The notes: generated by a model from the letters alone, not told the origin. 64,000 nucleotides of DNA from Corynebacterium yudongzhengii (GCF_003065405.1 NZ_CP026947.1:2170001-2234000); one strand, 5' to 3'. Counted from the stretch's first letter, positions 1-15,455 are shown. Translations and numbers: made by a program.

Positions 1-275
1 TCATTGCCGTGCTCGGCGCGCAGCTTGTCCATCTCGGCGCTGTGGACTTCCTCGCGCATCTCCGCTTCGTTGGCGGCCTCACGGGCCTGGTTACGGTAGC
101 GGTAGACGAGGAAGAAGCCGATGATCGCCGCCCAGAGCGCAGCCAAAAGGGCGATCTTCAGCGCGACGGCGCTGTCGGTGAACAGCATCACGATGCTCGC
201 CACAGCGGCGAGGACCACGAGGGCGATCAGCAGGATGTTGCCGGTGTTGTTATCGGTGCCGTTCTTTTCACGCAT
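1..275 (-). CDS. DUF6779-like small membrane protein (C-terminus cut by window edge)
   Basis: Reading the minus strand from the ATG at 275 gives a protein starting MREKNGTDNNTGN, then two adjacent hydrophobic helices (about residues 14-32 and 39-57), then a charged, Glu/Ala/Arg-rich helix that runs off the window. This layout of two membrane helices and a soluble coiled-coil-like tail, placed last after the folate genes, fits the corynebacterial DUF6779 family; I assign it by position and shape, so the family name is tentative. The start lies 10 bp after the stop of the DUF3180 gene, so the two are probably cotranscribed. No biochemical role can be read from the sequence. Confidence 0.7.
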   Translation of the reverse strand, partial: MREKNGTDNNTGNILLIALVVLAAVASIVMLFTDSAVALKIALLAALWAAIIGFFLVYRYRNQAREAANEAEMREEVHSAEMDKLRAEHGN

Positions 276-285
276 GGAATCTAGC

Positions 286-753
286 TTAACCAATGGATTC
301 CCCTTCCGGCGGCGGTGGTGTTTCGCAGTTTCGTTCGAGAACCACCCCGGCCACAGCCAACGCCAGCGAGCCCAGCACACCGGCGATCACCACGGGGGTC
401 TCCTCTCCGGCCGCGATGAGCTCGGAGGCGTGCGGCAGCACGTAGCTGGCAATGCCGACATAGCCGCCGGCAAGGATGGCGCCGGTCCACGCGGACGCCT
501 TGCCGACGACCATCATCCGCGCCACCGTCATCGGATCGAGCTGGGAGCGATCGAGACCGATGCGGCCTTCTTTGAGGTTGCGGCGCACCACCACGATGAG
601 TACCACGCACACGAGGGCCAGAATCCAGATCGTCACTGGCCCGGCCGCCGGCAGCGGCGGGAAGTACCCGTAGAAGTGCCAGGTGATAATCCCCAACGCG
701 GCGGCGATGAAGACACTGGCCCCACCGAGGGCGAAGATGTTGGTGCGCTGCAT
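286..753 (-). CDS. DUF3180 family membrane protein
   Basis: The product is 155 residues with four predicted membrane helices: an N-terminal one after MQRTN, one around residues 33-55 (FPPLPAAGPVTIWILAL region), and a pair near residues 95-115 and 122-140. Size, helix layout and position directly downstream of folK match the actinobacterial DUF3180 family, whose function is unknown. It follows the folK stop by 20 bp and precedes the next membrane gene by 10 bp, so it is the penultimate visible gene of the ftsH-fol operon. A functional link to folate synthesis is only suggested by this conserved position. Confidence 0.8.
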   Translation of the reverse strand: MQRTNIFALGGASVFIAAALGIITWHFYGYFPPLPAAGPVTIWILALVCVVLIVVVRRNLKEGRIGLDRSQLDPMTVARMMVVGKASAWTGAILAGGYVGIASYVLPHASELIAAGEETPVVIAGVLGSLALAVAGVVLERNCETPPPPEGESIG

Positions 754-773
754 AGCTTTAAGTTTTCCGGAGG

Positions 774-1277
774 TTAGTGCTTCTCGCTGCCTTTAACGTG
801 CGGGACGACGGCGGCGACTTCCTCTTCCTCGAGCTCGTCCAAGTACTCCTTGAGCGGGCGGCCATAGAGGGTGGCCTTCGGGTCCGCGTCGAGCCAGGGC
901 ACGAGCACGAAGGCGCGGTCCTGGGCCCAGCGGTGCGGGATGGAGAGGTTGAAGTCGGTGATCTTTAGCTCGGTGCCGTGTTCGTCGTAGACAGCGACGA
1001 TGTCGATATCCAGGGTGCGCGGGCCCCAGCGCTGGTTGCGCTGGCGCTGGGCGCGGGTCTCAAGGCGCTGGCCGCGGCGCAGCAGCTCGATGGGCTCGAG
1101 GTCCGTCTCGATGATGATGACGGAGTTGAGGAAGTCGGGCTGGTCTTCCATGCCCCACGGCGGGGTGGCGTACACCTGGGAGGAGGCCACGGTGTCTGCA
1201 GCGAAGTAATCGAGGGCACTCTGCATCAGCTTTTCGCGGTCGCCTTGGTTGGTTCCGATGGACAATACGGCGCGCAT
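774..1277 (-). CDS. folK: 2-amino-4-hydroxy-6-hydroxymethyldihydropteridine diphosphokinase
   Basis: FolK transfers pyrophosphate from ATP to 6-hydroxymethyl-dihydropterin, giving the substrate of FolP. The 167-residue product opens with the family start RAVLSIGTNQGDRE (the family has GSNLGD) and carries the hallmark TPPWGMEDQPDFLN (about residues 40-53), the RGQRLETRAQR loop and the RTLDIDI metal-binding strand (about residue 90). I prefer the ATG at 1277 over the GTG one codon upstream because an AGGAG box then sits 6 bp away; this ATG overlaps the folB stop by one base (TGATG), which points to translational coupling. Cytoplasmic. Confidence 0.95.
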   Translation of the reverse strand: MRAVLSIGTNQGDREKLMQSALDYFAADTVASSQVYATPPWGMEDQPDFLNSVIIIETDLEPIELLRRGQRLETRAQRQRNQRWGPRTLDIDIVAVYDEHGTELKITDFNLSIPHRWAQDRAFVLVPWLDADPKATLYGRPLKEYLDELEEEEVAAVVPHVKGSEKH

Positions 1278-1645
1278 CACTTTCTCCTGTGTTCGCGGTT
1301 GCGGCGGGCGGTCACGGCCACGTCCCCGAAGGGCCGCGGGATCGGGGCGTGCGGTTTGTGCACCGTGACCTCGATGGCGTGGAGCACCTCGTAGCGCTCT
1401 AAGGCAGCCTCGGCGATGTCAGCTGCGACGGTCTCAATGAGCTGACGCGGCGGTCCGGTGACCACGGCGTGGGCTAGCTCGGCGAGCTCGGCGTAGTTGA
1501 CGGTGGTGGTCAGATCGTCGTTACGCGCGGGCTGAACCCAGCAGCAGATGTCGACGCTAAAGGTCTGCCCCACCTCGCGCTCGTGCTCTAAGACGCCGTG
1601 GTAGCCGTAGGCGGAAAGGCCGGTCAGTTCAATGCGGTCAGCCAC
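1277..1645 (-). CDS. folB: dihydroneopterin aldolase
   Basis: FolB cleaves 7,8-dihydroneopterin to 6-hydroxymethyl-dihydropterin and glycolaldehyde. The product (122 residues from the GTG at 1645) contains RIELTGLSAYGYHGVLEHE, the family signature with the catalytic Tyr and Glu, and ends in the typical EVTVHKPHAPI strand. An open frame extends upstream to 1678, but that would overlap folP by 41 bp; the GTG at 1645 has GGAG 6 bp upstream and overlaps the folP stop by only 8 bp, so I choose it. It lies between folP and folK in the folate operon. Confidence 0.93.
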   Translation of the reverse strand: MADRIELTGLSAYGYHGVLEHEREVGQTFSVDICCWVQPARNDDLTTTVNYAELAELAHAVVTGPPRQLIETVAADIAEAALERYEVLHAIEVTVHKPHAPIPRPFGDVAVTARRNREHRRK

Positions 1646-2498
1646 GATGGGCTCCGGCGGTGTTCCAGGCGCTGGCAACGTCGACGGCGTCGCGAGACGT
1701 CGGCACGTCGTGCACGCGCACTCCCCACGCCCCCATCTGCGCCGAGATGGCGGTCACGGCGGCGGTGGCGGGATCGGCATCGGCGAGGTGGTAGCCGCGG
1801 TCGGTGCGGATCTGGGCCAGAAAACGCTTGCGGGAGGCTCCGACGAGGAGGGGGAAATCTCCGTCGATAAGCTGCGGCAGTGCCCGCAGCAGAGCCCAGT
1901 TGTCGGCGCGCGACTTCGCAAAACCCAAGCCCGGATCGAGCACGATGTCCTCGGCGGCGATGCCGGCCTTCAGTGCGTTATCGACGAGCTCACCGAGCAC
2001 CTGCTGCACGTCGGCGACGATGTCACCGCCGTGATCGGCCTGGCCGCCGGCCTCGGCGAAGTCCGCGCCGGCCACGGTGCGCCAGTGCATGAGGCAGACC
2101 GGGATGCGGGCGTCGCGCATCACGGAATACATGGCGGGATCGGCGAGCCCGCCGGAGACGTCGTTGATCATGTCGACGCCGGCCTCGGCCGCCGCGGCCG
2201 CCGTGGCGGCGCGCATGGTGTCCACGGAGGTGACGATGCCCTCTTCCGACAGCGCCTGGATCACGGGGCGGATGCGGGCGATTTCGGTCTTCTCGTCGAC
2301 ACGCGTGGCCCCAGGCCGGGTGGACTCGCCGCCGACGTCAATCATGTCCGCACCCTGGGTAACCAGCTGCTTCGCGTGCGCGATGGCGTCGTCGATCTCG
2401 AGGTAGCGGCCGCCGTCGGAAAATGAATCCTCGGTGACATTCACGATGCCCATGACCACGCAGCGGCCCGGGGCCGGAAGGCGCTCAGATACTGCCAA
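1638..2498 (-). CDS. folP: dihydropteroate synthase
   Basis: FolP condenses the pterin pyrophosphate with p-aminobenzoate and is the sulfonamide target. Diagnostic motifs are VMGIVNVTEDSFSDGG near the N-terminus, the DVGGESTRPGA loop, SVDTMRA, MINDVSG and the C-terminal GASRKRFL. The frame stays open far upstream inside folE, but a TTG at 2498 has a perfect AGGAG 9 bp upstream and lies just past the folE stop at 2504, giving a 286-residue protein, the normal family length. Part of the tightly packed folE-folP-folB-folK run. Confidence 0.93.
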   Translation of the reverse strand: MAVSERLPAPGRCVVMGIVNVTEDSFSDGGRYLEIDDAIAHAKQLVTQGADMIDVGGESTRPGATRVDEKTEIARIRPVIQALSEEGIVTSVDTMRAATAAAAAEAGVDMINDVSGGLADPAMYSVMRDARIPVCLMHWRTVAGADFAEAGGQADHGGDIVADVQQVLGELVDNALKAGIAAEDIVLDPGLGFAKSRADNWALLRALPQLIDGDFPLLVGASRKRFLAQIRTDRGYHLADADPATAAVTAISAQMGAWGVRVHDVPTSRDAVDVASAWNTAGAHRG

Positions 2499-2503
2499 AA
2501 TGC

Positions 2504-3101
2504 TCAACTCCTGATCAGGCTCAGGACCTCGGCGCGCGACGCGGCGGATCGCTCGAAGCCACCGCGCACGGCGGAGGTCGTGGTGACAGCGCCGGGCTTG
2601 CGGATACCGCGCATGCCCATGCACATGTGCTCACATTCGATGACAACGATCACCGATTGCGCCCCCAGCTTATCAATGAGCGCATCCGCGATCTGCCGCG
2701 TCAGCCGCTCCTGCACCTGCGGGCGCTTGGCGTAGAGGTCCGCCACCCGGGCCAGCTTCGACAGCCCGGTGACTTTGCCCTCCTTATTCGGGATGTAGCC
2801 GATATGCGCGTGCCCGAAAAAGGGCAGCAGGTGGTGCTCGCACATCGAATAGATGGGAATGTCTTTGACCAGCACGAGTTCCTGGTGATCCTCGTTGAAG
2901 GTGCGCTCCAAGACCTGCGCCGGGTCGGTGTGCAAGCCGGCGAAGTTCTCCGCGAACGCCCGGGCCACCCGCGCCGGGGTATCGCGCAGGCCCTCGCGCT
3001 CGGGGTCCTCCCCGACCGCTAAAAGCAGCTCCCTGATCGCCGCCTCGGCGCGCGGGGCGTCGAAACCGGGGAACTTCTCCGGGTCGAACTCGGTGTCATC
3101 A

Positions 3102-3115
<14 letters not shown>
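2504..3115 (-). CDS. folE: GTP cyclohydrolase I
   Basis: FolE converts GTP to 7,8-dihydroneopterin triphosphate, the first step of folate synthesis. The 203-residue protein has the zinc- and substrate-binding motifs [12 protein letters not shown] and GLSKLARV, the RPQVQERLT segment and the ECEHMCM motif. The much longer open frame extending to 3553 lies inside ftsH and is not coding; I start at the ATG at 3115, preceded by GGAAGG, where the recognisable N-terminus [15 protein letters not shown] begins. It overlaps the 3' end of ftsH by 14 bp. Confidence 0.95.
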
Positions 3116-5519
<2,404 letters not shown>

Positions 5520-5631
5520 AAGTGTGAGCTACCGAACCTGAGCCCCGCCGGCCGGGCGGGTACGACCTTTCTTGTGGGAAGTCTTGGGCATCGGGCCCCT
5601 CGCAGGTGCGAGAGACCCCGTGGGTGGCAGG

Positions 5632-6225
5632 TTAGTCGTCCCCGTAGACACGCGGGTGCAGGGTCCCCACATAGGGCAGGTCTCGGTAGCGCTCGGCGTA
5701 GTCGAGGCCATAGCCGATGACGAATTCGTTGGGGATATCGAAGCCCACGTCGTAGAGGTCGACCTTCGCGGTCTGCACCTCGGGCTTGCGCAGCAGCGTG
5801 ATGACATTCAGCGACCGCGGATGCCTACCCCGCAGGTTCTTCATCAGCCAGCTCAACGTCAGGCCCGAGTCGATGATGTCTTCGACGATGAGCACATCGC
5901 GGCCCTCGATATCGCGATCGAGGTCCTTCAAGATCCGCACCACACCGGACGACGAGGTGGAGTTGCCATAGGACGAGACCGCCATGAACTCCATGTGGGA
6001 GGGAATCGACAGCGCGCGGGCGAAGTCGGTGAGGAAGAACACCGCACCCTTGAGCACGCACACGAGGATGAGGTCATCGTCAATATCCCGATATTCCTCC
6101 GAGACCTTGTCCGCGAGCTCTCGCACACGGGCGCGCAGCTGGTCCTCGGAGATGAGGATCGATTCGACGTCATCGCCGTAGCGGTGCGGCGGAACGTCGA
6201 AGTCCTTCTTATCGTGCAACGTCAT
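5632..6225 (-). CDS. hpt: hypoxanthine phosphoribosyltransferase
   Basis: This enzyme salvages hypoxanthine and guanine to IMP and GMP using PRPP. The 197-residue protein contains the PRPP-binding motif [13 protein letters not shown] (about residues 111-123) with the paired acidic residues, the [11 protein letters not shown] strand that starts the fold, and the flexible-loop SSYGNST segment (about 84-90). The stop of tilS lies 16 bp upstream, and ftsH begins 112 bp downstream. tilS-hpt-ftsH adjacency is widespread in bacteria, which supports the call. Confidence 0.95.
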   Translation of the reverse strand: MTLHDKKDFDVPPHRYGDDVESILISEDQLRARVRELADKVSEEYRDIDDDLILVCVLKGAVFFLTDFARALSIPSHMEFMAVSSYGNSTSSSGVVRILKDLDRDIEGRDVLIVEDIIDSGLTLSWLMKNLRGRHPRSLNVITLLRKPEVQTAKVDLYDVGFDIPNEFVIGYGLDYAERYRDLPYVGTLHPRVYGDD

Positions 6226-6241
6226 CGGCTTGGCACCTTTC

Positions 6242-7171
6242 TCATTCCTGCCGGATTAGTGACAGTCTGCCACCGATTCGTCGCACGTCCAACCGCTTCC
6301 CGTGCGCGTGCCCGGCGGCGACGGCCGCAGCCGTACCCGGCGTTGTCACTAGCTTATCGACGGCCCCAATCACCGCCTTCGTCACACTGAGGTGATGGCT
6401 GCGCAGCCAGGCAGCGATGCGGCGCCGCCGCAGCGGGGCGGGCTGAGCGGCGAGTTCGGTGCAATCATCGGTGGGCTCACCTGCGAGTTCTGCCAGCAGC
6501 GCGTTGTCTTCGGCCAGTTCGGCGGCGGCTGCGGCGAGTGCGGCGGTGGCGCCGCCGTTGATCTCGTCGAGCAGCGGCAGAACGGCCTGGCGCAGCGCGA
6601 CGCGCCGGTAGGCGGGATCGTCGTTGTGCGGATCCTCCCAGTAGTCGAGGCCGAGTTCTTGGCACGTGCCGACGGTGTCCTCCCGCGTCACCTCCAGAAA
6701 GGGCCGCAGGATCTTTCCGGTCTGCGGCAGCATGCCGGTGGCGTGCCCGCGCAGCGCGGTCAGCAGCAGGGTTTCGGCTTGGTCGTTGCGGGTATGCGCG
6801 ACGGCGACGGGTCTTTTCCCGGCCGCGCTAGTCAGGGCGTCGTAGCGAGCCCGGCGCGCCTCGGCTTCGGTGCCGTCGGTACCACTGCCTTCCTCGACGG
6901 TGACGGTGATGATGCGCGGGCGTGCCTGTAAGTACTCGGCCTGCCGGGCGGCGCTACGGGCGATGGCCGCGGAGTTTTCTTGCAGACCGTGGTCGATGAT
7001 GATCGCTTCGACCTCGCTGCCCTCGATGGTGAGCGCCGCCACGAGCGCGAGGGAATCCGGGCCTCCGGATAAGCCCACGACGATCTCTTGATGTGCTTGC
7101 GCGATCGGCCGGCAGGCCCGCCGGCAGGCGAGGAAGTGCGGGCTGTGACGGGGGTAGTCGAAGGCCGGCAT
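6242..7171 (-). CDS. tilS: tRNA(Ile)-lysidine synthetase
   Basis: TilS adds lysine to C34 of the AUA-reading tRNA-Ile so that it decodes AUA as isoleucine. The PP-loop ATP-pyrophosphatase motif GLSGGPDS lies at about residues 33-40, and the conserved [14 protein letters not shown] and [13 protein letters not shown] segments follow. At 309 residues it has the short actinobacterial form. The start codon is an ATG at 7171, 18 bp after the stop of the carboxypeptidase gene, consistent with a dacB-tilS-hpt transcript. Confidence 0.95.
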   Translation of the reverse strand: MPAFDYPRHSPHFLACRRACRPIAQAHQEIVVGLSGGPDSLALVAALTIEGSEVEAIIIDHGLQENSAAIARSAARQAEYLQARPRIITVTVEEGSGTDGTEAEARRARYDALTSAAGKRPVAVAHTRNDQAETLLLTALRGHATGMLPQTGKILRPFLEVTREDTVGTCQELGLDYWEDPHNDDPAYRRVALRQAVLPLLDEINGGATAALAAAAAELAEDNALLAELAGEPTDDCTELAAQPAPLRRRRIAAWLRSHHLSVTKAVIGAVDKLVTTPGTAAAVAAGHAHGKRLDVRRIGGRLSLIRQE

Positions 7172-7189
7172 GGTGTTTCTAGTCCGCTA

Positions 7190-8488
7190 CTAGTCCTCGC
7201 GGATGGCGGAGGCGAAGCGATCGAGGGCCTGGCGGCCGGAAAGGATATCCGCGTCGTTGGAGAGCAACGCGAAGGCGTAGATGCGCCCGGAGTCCGCGAT
7301 CACGGTCCCGGCCAAGGCGTTCGTGCCGGTCAGCGTGCCCGTCTTGGCGCGGACATAGCCGCGGCCCGGAAGGTCCGCGTAACGATCCTCCAGGGTCCCC
7401 TCCCCATGAGCGACCGGCAGGGTATCGAGCAGCGGGCGCAGCTCGGTGCCGGTCACCGCAGCGGTGAGGATGTCATTGAGCACGCGCGGCGGGATGCGGT
7501 TGTTGTCGCTGAGCCCGGAGTTGTCCTCGAGGTGTACGCCGGTGACGTCGATGCCGGCTTCGGTGAGCGTGTTCAAGGTGGCGGCGACGGCGTCTTCGAC
7601 GCTTGTGCCGGTCTGCGTGGCGATGGCCACCTCGCGGCCGATGGCCTCCGCCATGACGTTATCCGAGTGCTGCATCATGTCTTCGGTACGAGCAGTCAGC
7701 GGATCGGACTGGATCTCGGCGATGACCTCGGCTTGCGGGTCGGCGGTGTCTTCGCCGCTGCCTTCGGCGCCGACGCGTTCGGCCAGGGCCGCGGCGACGT
7801 CCAGCGCCGGGGTGTGCGAGCGAGGCACGTCGCCGGCGGGTGCGGTGAGGCGTCCGCCGTTAATCATGGCGGGCTGCAGCGGGGCGACGTAGCCGCCGTC
7901 GATGTTGGTCGGATCCCAGCTATCGACGTAATCCGTCCCCGTCCACGCCGACGCATCGATCCCCACGCGCGTGACCTCCGGGACGTGGGCGGTGATCTGC
8001 TCGGCAAGCGCGGCCAGGTCCTCGCCGTTGAGCCACACGTCCCCGCCGGTGACGATGATGACCTCGCCCGGCTGCTCGCCTGCGACAACGCGGGTGGTCA
8101 GGCGGTGATCCGCATCGAGAGCGAGGATCGCGGCGGCAGAGGTGAGGATCTTGGTGGCGCTGGCGGGTACGAGCGCCTCGTCGGGGGCGTTATCCCACAC
8201 GACCTCGCCGGTCGTGGTGTCAGTGACCACGCCGTGGAAGGTGCCGAGCGCCGGGTCCTGCGCCAACTCGCCCAGGCGGGTGGCGAGCGCGGCAGTGTCG
8301 ACGTCCTCTACCTGCTCGGGTGTTCCGGCGGGATCGAGCAGCGGCGGGCCGGCGGTGAGCTCGAAGGGCTCTCCGTGATCCAGCTCGGAGTACTCGCGGT
8401 GCAGGCTGACGGCCGTCACCGCGGTGACGCCGACGGCCCCCGTCAACACCACACCCGCGATTGCTATACCCCATGTCTTCACGCTCAT
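7190..8488 (-). CDS. dacB: D-alanyl-D-alanine carboxypeptidase/endopeptidase (PBP4, S13 family)
   Basis: A penicillin-binding protein that trims or cleaves peptidoglycan stem peptides outside the membrane. It has an uncleaved or signal-type helix (about residues 6-28) followed by the three active-site motifs in order: SATK (Ser110-Lys113), SDN in MMQHSDNVMAE, and KTG in VRAKTGTLTG. These define S13 carboxypeptidases; length 432 residues is normal. The frame opens with GTG-ATG; I use the ATG at 8488. No clear ribosome site is visible, so the start is less certain than the identity. It is divergent from ppa across a repeat-filled gap. Confidence 0.93.
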   Translation of the reverse strand: MSVKTWGIAIAGVVLTGAVGVTAVTAVSLHREYSELDHGEPFELTAGPPLLDPAGTPEQVEDVDTAALATRLGELAQDPALGTFHGVVTDTTTGEVVWDNAPDEALVPASATKILTSAAAILALDADHRLTTRVVAGEQPGEVIIVTGGDVWLNGEDLAALAEQITAHVPEVTRVGIDASAWTGTDYVDSWDPTNIDGGYVAPLQPAMINGGRLTAPAGDVPRSHTPALDVAAALAERVGAEGSGEDTADPQAEVIAEIQSDPLTARTEDMMQHSDNVMAEAIGREVAIATQTGTSVEDAVAATLNTLTEAGIDVTGVHLEDNSGLSDNNRIPPRVLNDILTAAVTGTELRPLLDTLPVAHGEGTLEDRYADLPGRGYVRAKTGTLTGTNALAGTVIADSGRIYAFALLSNDADILSGRQALDRFASAIRED

Positions 8489-9218
8489 CACTGAGACAAC
8501 TGTAGCGGCAGTCGGGTGCGCGACGGGTTTTCGGGTTTTGGGTTGGCGCGCCGGGTAAGCGCAGCCGAAACCGACGCGGCCGCCCCCCCTATAGAGCGCT
8601 AACGCTGGTCGAATTCACCCTCCGTTTCGGAGCGACTCCTTTCGACCAGCGATATCACTGCATGAGAAACCAGACCCCAAGCAGACGCGGAAGCGACACG
8701 GCAAGCCACCTGCGGTGACAGACGGGACCGAAGAGGCAGGCGAGACTGATGAGGCGCACGAACCGTAACCATACAGCCACCACCGCCCGAGCGCCGTATA
8801 GAGCGCTAATGCTGGTCGAATTCACCCTCATAGAAAGGAGTCCTCCTTTCGACCGCGCGAGACTCCTTTCGACCAGCGATATCGCTGCATGAGAAACCAG
8901 ACCCCAAGCAGACGCGAAAGCGACACGGCAAGCCACCTGCGGTGACAGACGGGGCCGAAGAGGCAGGCGAGACTGATGAGGCGCACGAACCGTAACCATA
9001 CAGCCACCACCGCCCGAGCACCCTATAGAGCGCTAACGCTGGTCGAATTCACCCTCATAGAAAGGACGAGCTCCCACCGACAACCACAACACCACCACAC
9101 CCAAAAGCCAGACACCCCGCAGAATCTGTGGGATCCGCCGGCGATGTTCTAGTCGCGGGTAGGATCGAAGCCGGAAATTTGTCCTCATCAGCTAGCTATG
9201 AAGGAGCTTGGAACCGAG
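8489..9218. other. 730-bp gene-free gap between divergent dacB and ppa
   Basis: No credible gene. Short open frames here are created by the repeated DNA: frames in the two tandem units read the same peptide twice. The gap is filled by tandem GGTCGAA elements (see next entry); about 100 bp at the left (8489-8589) and 150 bp at the right (9073-9218) are unique and must hold the dacB and ppa promoters. An AAGGAG box at 9201-9206 serves ppa. Confidence 0.8.
8590..9072. repeat. tandem array carrying three GGTCGAA palindromic elements
   Basis: Two nearly identical units begin at 8590 and 8797 (both starting TATAGAGCGCTAA), and a third, truncated unit starts at 9024; the unit lengths are 207 and 227 bp. 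Each unit consists of a GGTCGAA element (8590-8664; 8797-8893; left half only at 9024-9072) followed by about 135 bp of spacer that is almost identical in the two complete copies. The first element has a shortened centre, which accounts for the 20-bp length difference. This is the only site in the window where these elements are arranged as direct repeats, and the only one between divergent genes. Confidence 0.85.
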
Positions 9219-9695
9219 ATGAAGGTTGAAGTTACCGTCGAGATCCCCAAGGGTTCGCGCAACAAGTACGAGGTCGATCACGAGACCGGCAAGGTCTACC
9301 TCGACCGTTACCTGTTCACCCCGATGACGTACCCGGCTGACTACGGATTCATCGACGCCACCCTCGGTGAGGACGGTGACCCGTTGGACGCGCTGGTCAT
9401 CACCCCGGAGCCGGTGGTTCCCGGCGTGATCGTCAAGGCGCGCATCGTCGGCGTGTTCAAGATGACCGACGAGGCCGGCGGCGATGACAAGCTGCTCTGC
9501 GTGCTCGACGACCCGCGTTTCGATCACTTCCAGGACATCTCGGATGTCTCGGAGTTCACCCGCAACGAGATCGAACACTTCTTCGTTCACTACAAGGATC
9601 TGGAGCCAGGCAAGGAGGTCCAGGGCTCCGGCTGGGGCGATAAGGCCGAGGCCGAGAAGATCCACGAAGAGGCCGTCGCCCACCACAACGGATAG
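9219..9695 (+). CDS. ppa: inorganic pyrophosphatase (family I)
   Basis: Hydrolyses pyrophosphate released by biosynthesis. The family I core is clear: [25 protein letters not shown] and the metal-binding GDPLDALVI. Two in-frame ATGs exist, at 9198 and 9219. The AAGGAG box at 9201-9206 lies between them and can serve only the second, which also gives the usual 158-residue length and the normal N-terminus [13 protein letters not shown] rhodanese gene follows after 5 bp. Confidence 0.95.
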   Translation: MKVEVTVEIPKGSRNKYEVDHETGKVYLDRYLFTPMTYPADYGFIDATLGEDGDPLDALVITPEPVVPGVIVKARIVGVFKMTDEAGGDDKLLCVLDDPRFDHFQDISDVSEFTRNEIEHFFVHYKDLEPGKEVQGSGWGDKAEAEKIHEEAVAHHNG

Positions 9696-9700
9696 TCGCC

Positions 9701-9997
9701 ATGAAACAGGTCAACGTCACCGAAGTCCCTGTAAGCAGCCAGTTTATCGACGTCCGCGAGCCCGACGAGTACGCCGAGGCGCACGCCGTCGGCACCGTCA
9801 ACATCCCGATGTCAGAGCTGGCGCAGCGCACCGAGGAGATCAACCCCGCCGAGCCGGTCTATCTGATCTGCCGCTCGGGCGGACGCTCGGCGCGCATGGC
9901 GGAGTTTCTCGAGGAAACATTCCCCGACGTGGAGGCGATCAACGTCACCGGAGGCACCCTGGCCTGGATCGAGGCAGAACTTCCCACCGAAAAATAA
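9701..9997 (+). CDS. single-domain rhodanese-like sulfurtransferase
   Basis: A 98-residue stand-alone rhodanese domain. It has the N-terminal FIDVREPDEYAEAH and GTVNIPM motifs and the active-site loop ICRSGGRSAR (catalytic Cys about residue 58) that carries a persulfide in sulfur transfer. It starts 5 bp after ppa and was probably picked up in that transcript. The substrate is not predictable. Its stop codon lies inside the palindrome that precedes the MarR gene. Confidence 0.9.
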   Translation: MKQVNVTEVPVSSQFIDVREPDEYAEAHAVGTVNIPMSELAQRTEEINPAEPVYLICRSGGRSARMAEFLEETFPDVEAINVTGGTLAWIEAELPTEK

Positions 9998-10021
9998 TCA
10001 TGGGTTTAAACCCATGATTAT
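9994..10021. promoter_or_regulatory. 28-bp perfect palindrome, candidate MarR operator or terminator
   Basis: The two 14-base halves, ATAATCATGGGTTT and its exact complement, meet at 10007/10008. It overlaps the rhodanese stop codon and ends 36 bp before the MarR start. MarR proteins are dimers that usually bind such palindromes upstream of their own gene, so autoregulation is the simplest reading. The structure could also act as a hairpin terminating the ppa-rhodanese transcript, although no T-run follows. Confidence 0.55.
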
Positions 10022-10056
10022 GGGAAGTAACGGTAGGACGGCTACCATCGTGGTTC

Positions 10057-10527
10057 ATGTCGAATTCACCTGCCGTTACCGCCATCCCCACCTCGCTGCT
10101 CGAGTCGCCGTCATTCCAGATTGAGCGGCTGCGCCGCCGCACCCGCGAGGAGGTGGAGGCCGCCTTAGGCAAGCGCGATCTGACCCTGCGTGAGCACTGG
10201 GTGCTCGCCTGCCTCGTCGAGGCCGACGCCGCCAGCCAGTCCGCCCTCTCCGCAACTCTGGCGATCGATGCCTCGGACATGGTGCGCCTCATCGACCAGC
10301 TCGAATCCCGCGGCTGGGCCAAGCGCGAGCGCGACCCGAAGGACCGGCGTCGTCAGATCGTCGCGGCCACCAAGAAGGGCCGCAAGATGCACAACGAGCT
10401 CACCGAGATCGTCACGGCTGCGGAGGACCGCGCCTTGGACGCGTCGACAAATAAGCAGCTCAAGCACCTGCGCAAGCTCGCGTCCGCGATCCTTAATGCC
10501 GATCGGGCGGAGGAGGCCCACGACTAG
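10057..10527 (+). CDS. MarR family winged-helix transcriptional regulator
   Basis: A 156-residue protein with the MarR layout: N-terminal dimerisation helix, a winged helix centred on SQSALSATLAIDASDMVRLIDQL, the wing RDPKDRRRQIVAATKKGRK, and C-terminal helices. The DxRxR wing signature (DPKDRRRQ) is typical. It ends 2 bp before the large adenylation protein gene, so it probably controls that gene and the permease that follows. The ligand is unknown. A 28-bp palindrome just upstream is the likely operator. Confidence 0.9.
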   Translation: MSNSPAVTAIPTSLLESPSFQIERLRRRTREEVEAALGKRDLTLREHWVLACLVEADAASQSALSATLAIDASDMVRLIDQLESRGWAKRERDPKDRRRQIVAATKKGRKMHNELTEIVTAAEDRALDASTNKQLKHLRKLASAILNADRAEEAHD

Positions 10528-10529
10528 CC

Positions 10530-14441
<3,912 letters not shown>

Positions 14442-14518
14442 CTCCGGTTTAAATAGACGGCTCTGTCCATTATCGGGTAGTGTCGTCGTGCAGTATCGCA
14501 CCCGGAGGAAGGAAGGCC

Positions 14519-15439
14519 ATGGGGTTACTCACCCTTTTGCTCGTCGCGTTCGCCGGCTTTGCGGCCCAGCTTGTCGACGGCGGGCTGGGCATGGGTTTCG
14601 GCGCCACGTCGATGACGATCCTGACGGCCACGGCCATGGCCCCGGCGACTGCCTCGGCGGTGGTGAATACGGCCCAGCTGGGTACGACGCTGGCCTCGGG
14701 GTTGTCGCACTGGAAGTTCGGCAACGTCGAATGGCGGATCGTGGCGACGATCGGCATCCCGGGTGCTATCGGTTCCTTCGTGGGTGCGACGTTTCTGTCG
14801 CGGCTGTCCCTCGATGCGGCGCAGCCTTTGACGGCGACGATCCTCGCGGCGATCGGCTTGCTTCTGCTCATCCGCTTCGCGCGCACCCGCGTCGACGAGC
14901 AGCTGAAGAAGCGTCAGGAGTCCCGGCCGCTGCTGCTGGGCTTGGGCACGCTCGGCGGGTTTATCTCCGCCTCGGGTGGTGCGGGCTGGGGCCCGGTAAC
15001 CACCTCTGCCCTGCTGACCCGCGGGCGCATTACCCCGCGACGCATCGTGGGCACGGTGAGCGCGGCGGAGTTTCTGGTGACGATCGCCGCGGTCATCGGC
15101 TTCATCTTCGGCCTGTGGGAGGAGATGGTCGCGAACCTCGCGGCGGCGCTGGCACTGATGATCGGGGGCGTGATTGGCGCTCCCATCGCCGCGTGGGCGA
15201 TTAGCCGGCTGAACTCGGCGCTCCTTGGTGGTGCCGTGGGCACCGTGTTGATGGTGCTCAATGTGCCGAAGGTCTTGGACTTCCTCGGCGTGGAGAACAC
15301 CGCGGTGTTGGTCGCGGTGCGGGTGATCATCCTGGTGGTCGGTTTGTGGCTGTCTATTTCGGGTGCGCGCAGGCGCCGCCGTGCGGCGGCGGAAAACCCG
15401 CCGGTCGACCGGACGTTAAGCGCCCCGCCGACCCGGTAG
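14519..15439 (+). CDS. TSUP (TauE/SafE, DUF81) family membrane permease
   Basis: A 306-residue protein with about eight membrane helices in two homologous halves, opening with GFAAQLVDGGLGMGFGATS and repeating the signature as GGFISASGGAGWGPV at about residue 145. TSUP proteins move sulfonates, sulfite or other organic anions. The open frame starts earlier (14480), but the ATG at 14519 has the strong GGAGGAAGG box just upstream. It follows the PosA-like gene by 77 bp and may export or import a related compound, which is inference. Convergent with ppk2. Confidence 0.88.
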   Translation: MGLLTLLLVAFAGFAAQLVDGGLGMGFGATSMTILTATAMAPATASAVVNTAQLGTTLASGLSHWKFGNVEWRIVATIGIPGAIGSFVGATFLSRLSLDAAQPLTATILAAIGLLLLIRFARTRVDEQLKKRQESRPLLLGLGTLGGFISASGGAGWGPVTTSALLTRGRITPRRIVGTVSAAEFLVTIAAVIGFIFGLWEEMVANLAAALALMIGGVIGAPIAAWAISRLNSALLGGAVGTVLMVLNVPKVLDFLGVENTAVLVAVRVIILVVGLWLSISGARRRRRAAAENPPVDRTLSAPPTR

Positions 15440-15455
15440 GTGCTCTTTAGGCGGG

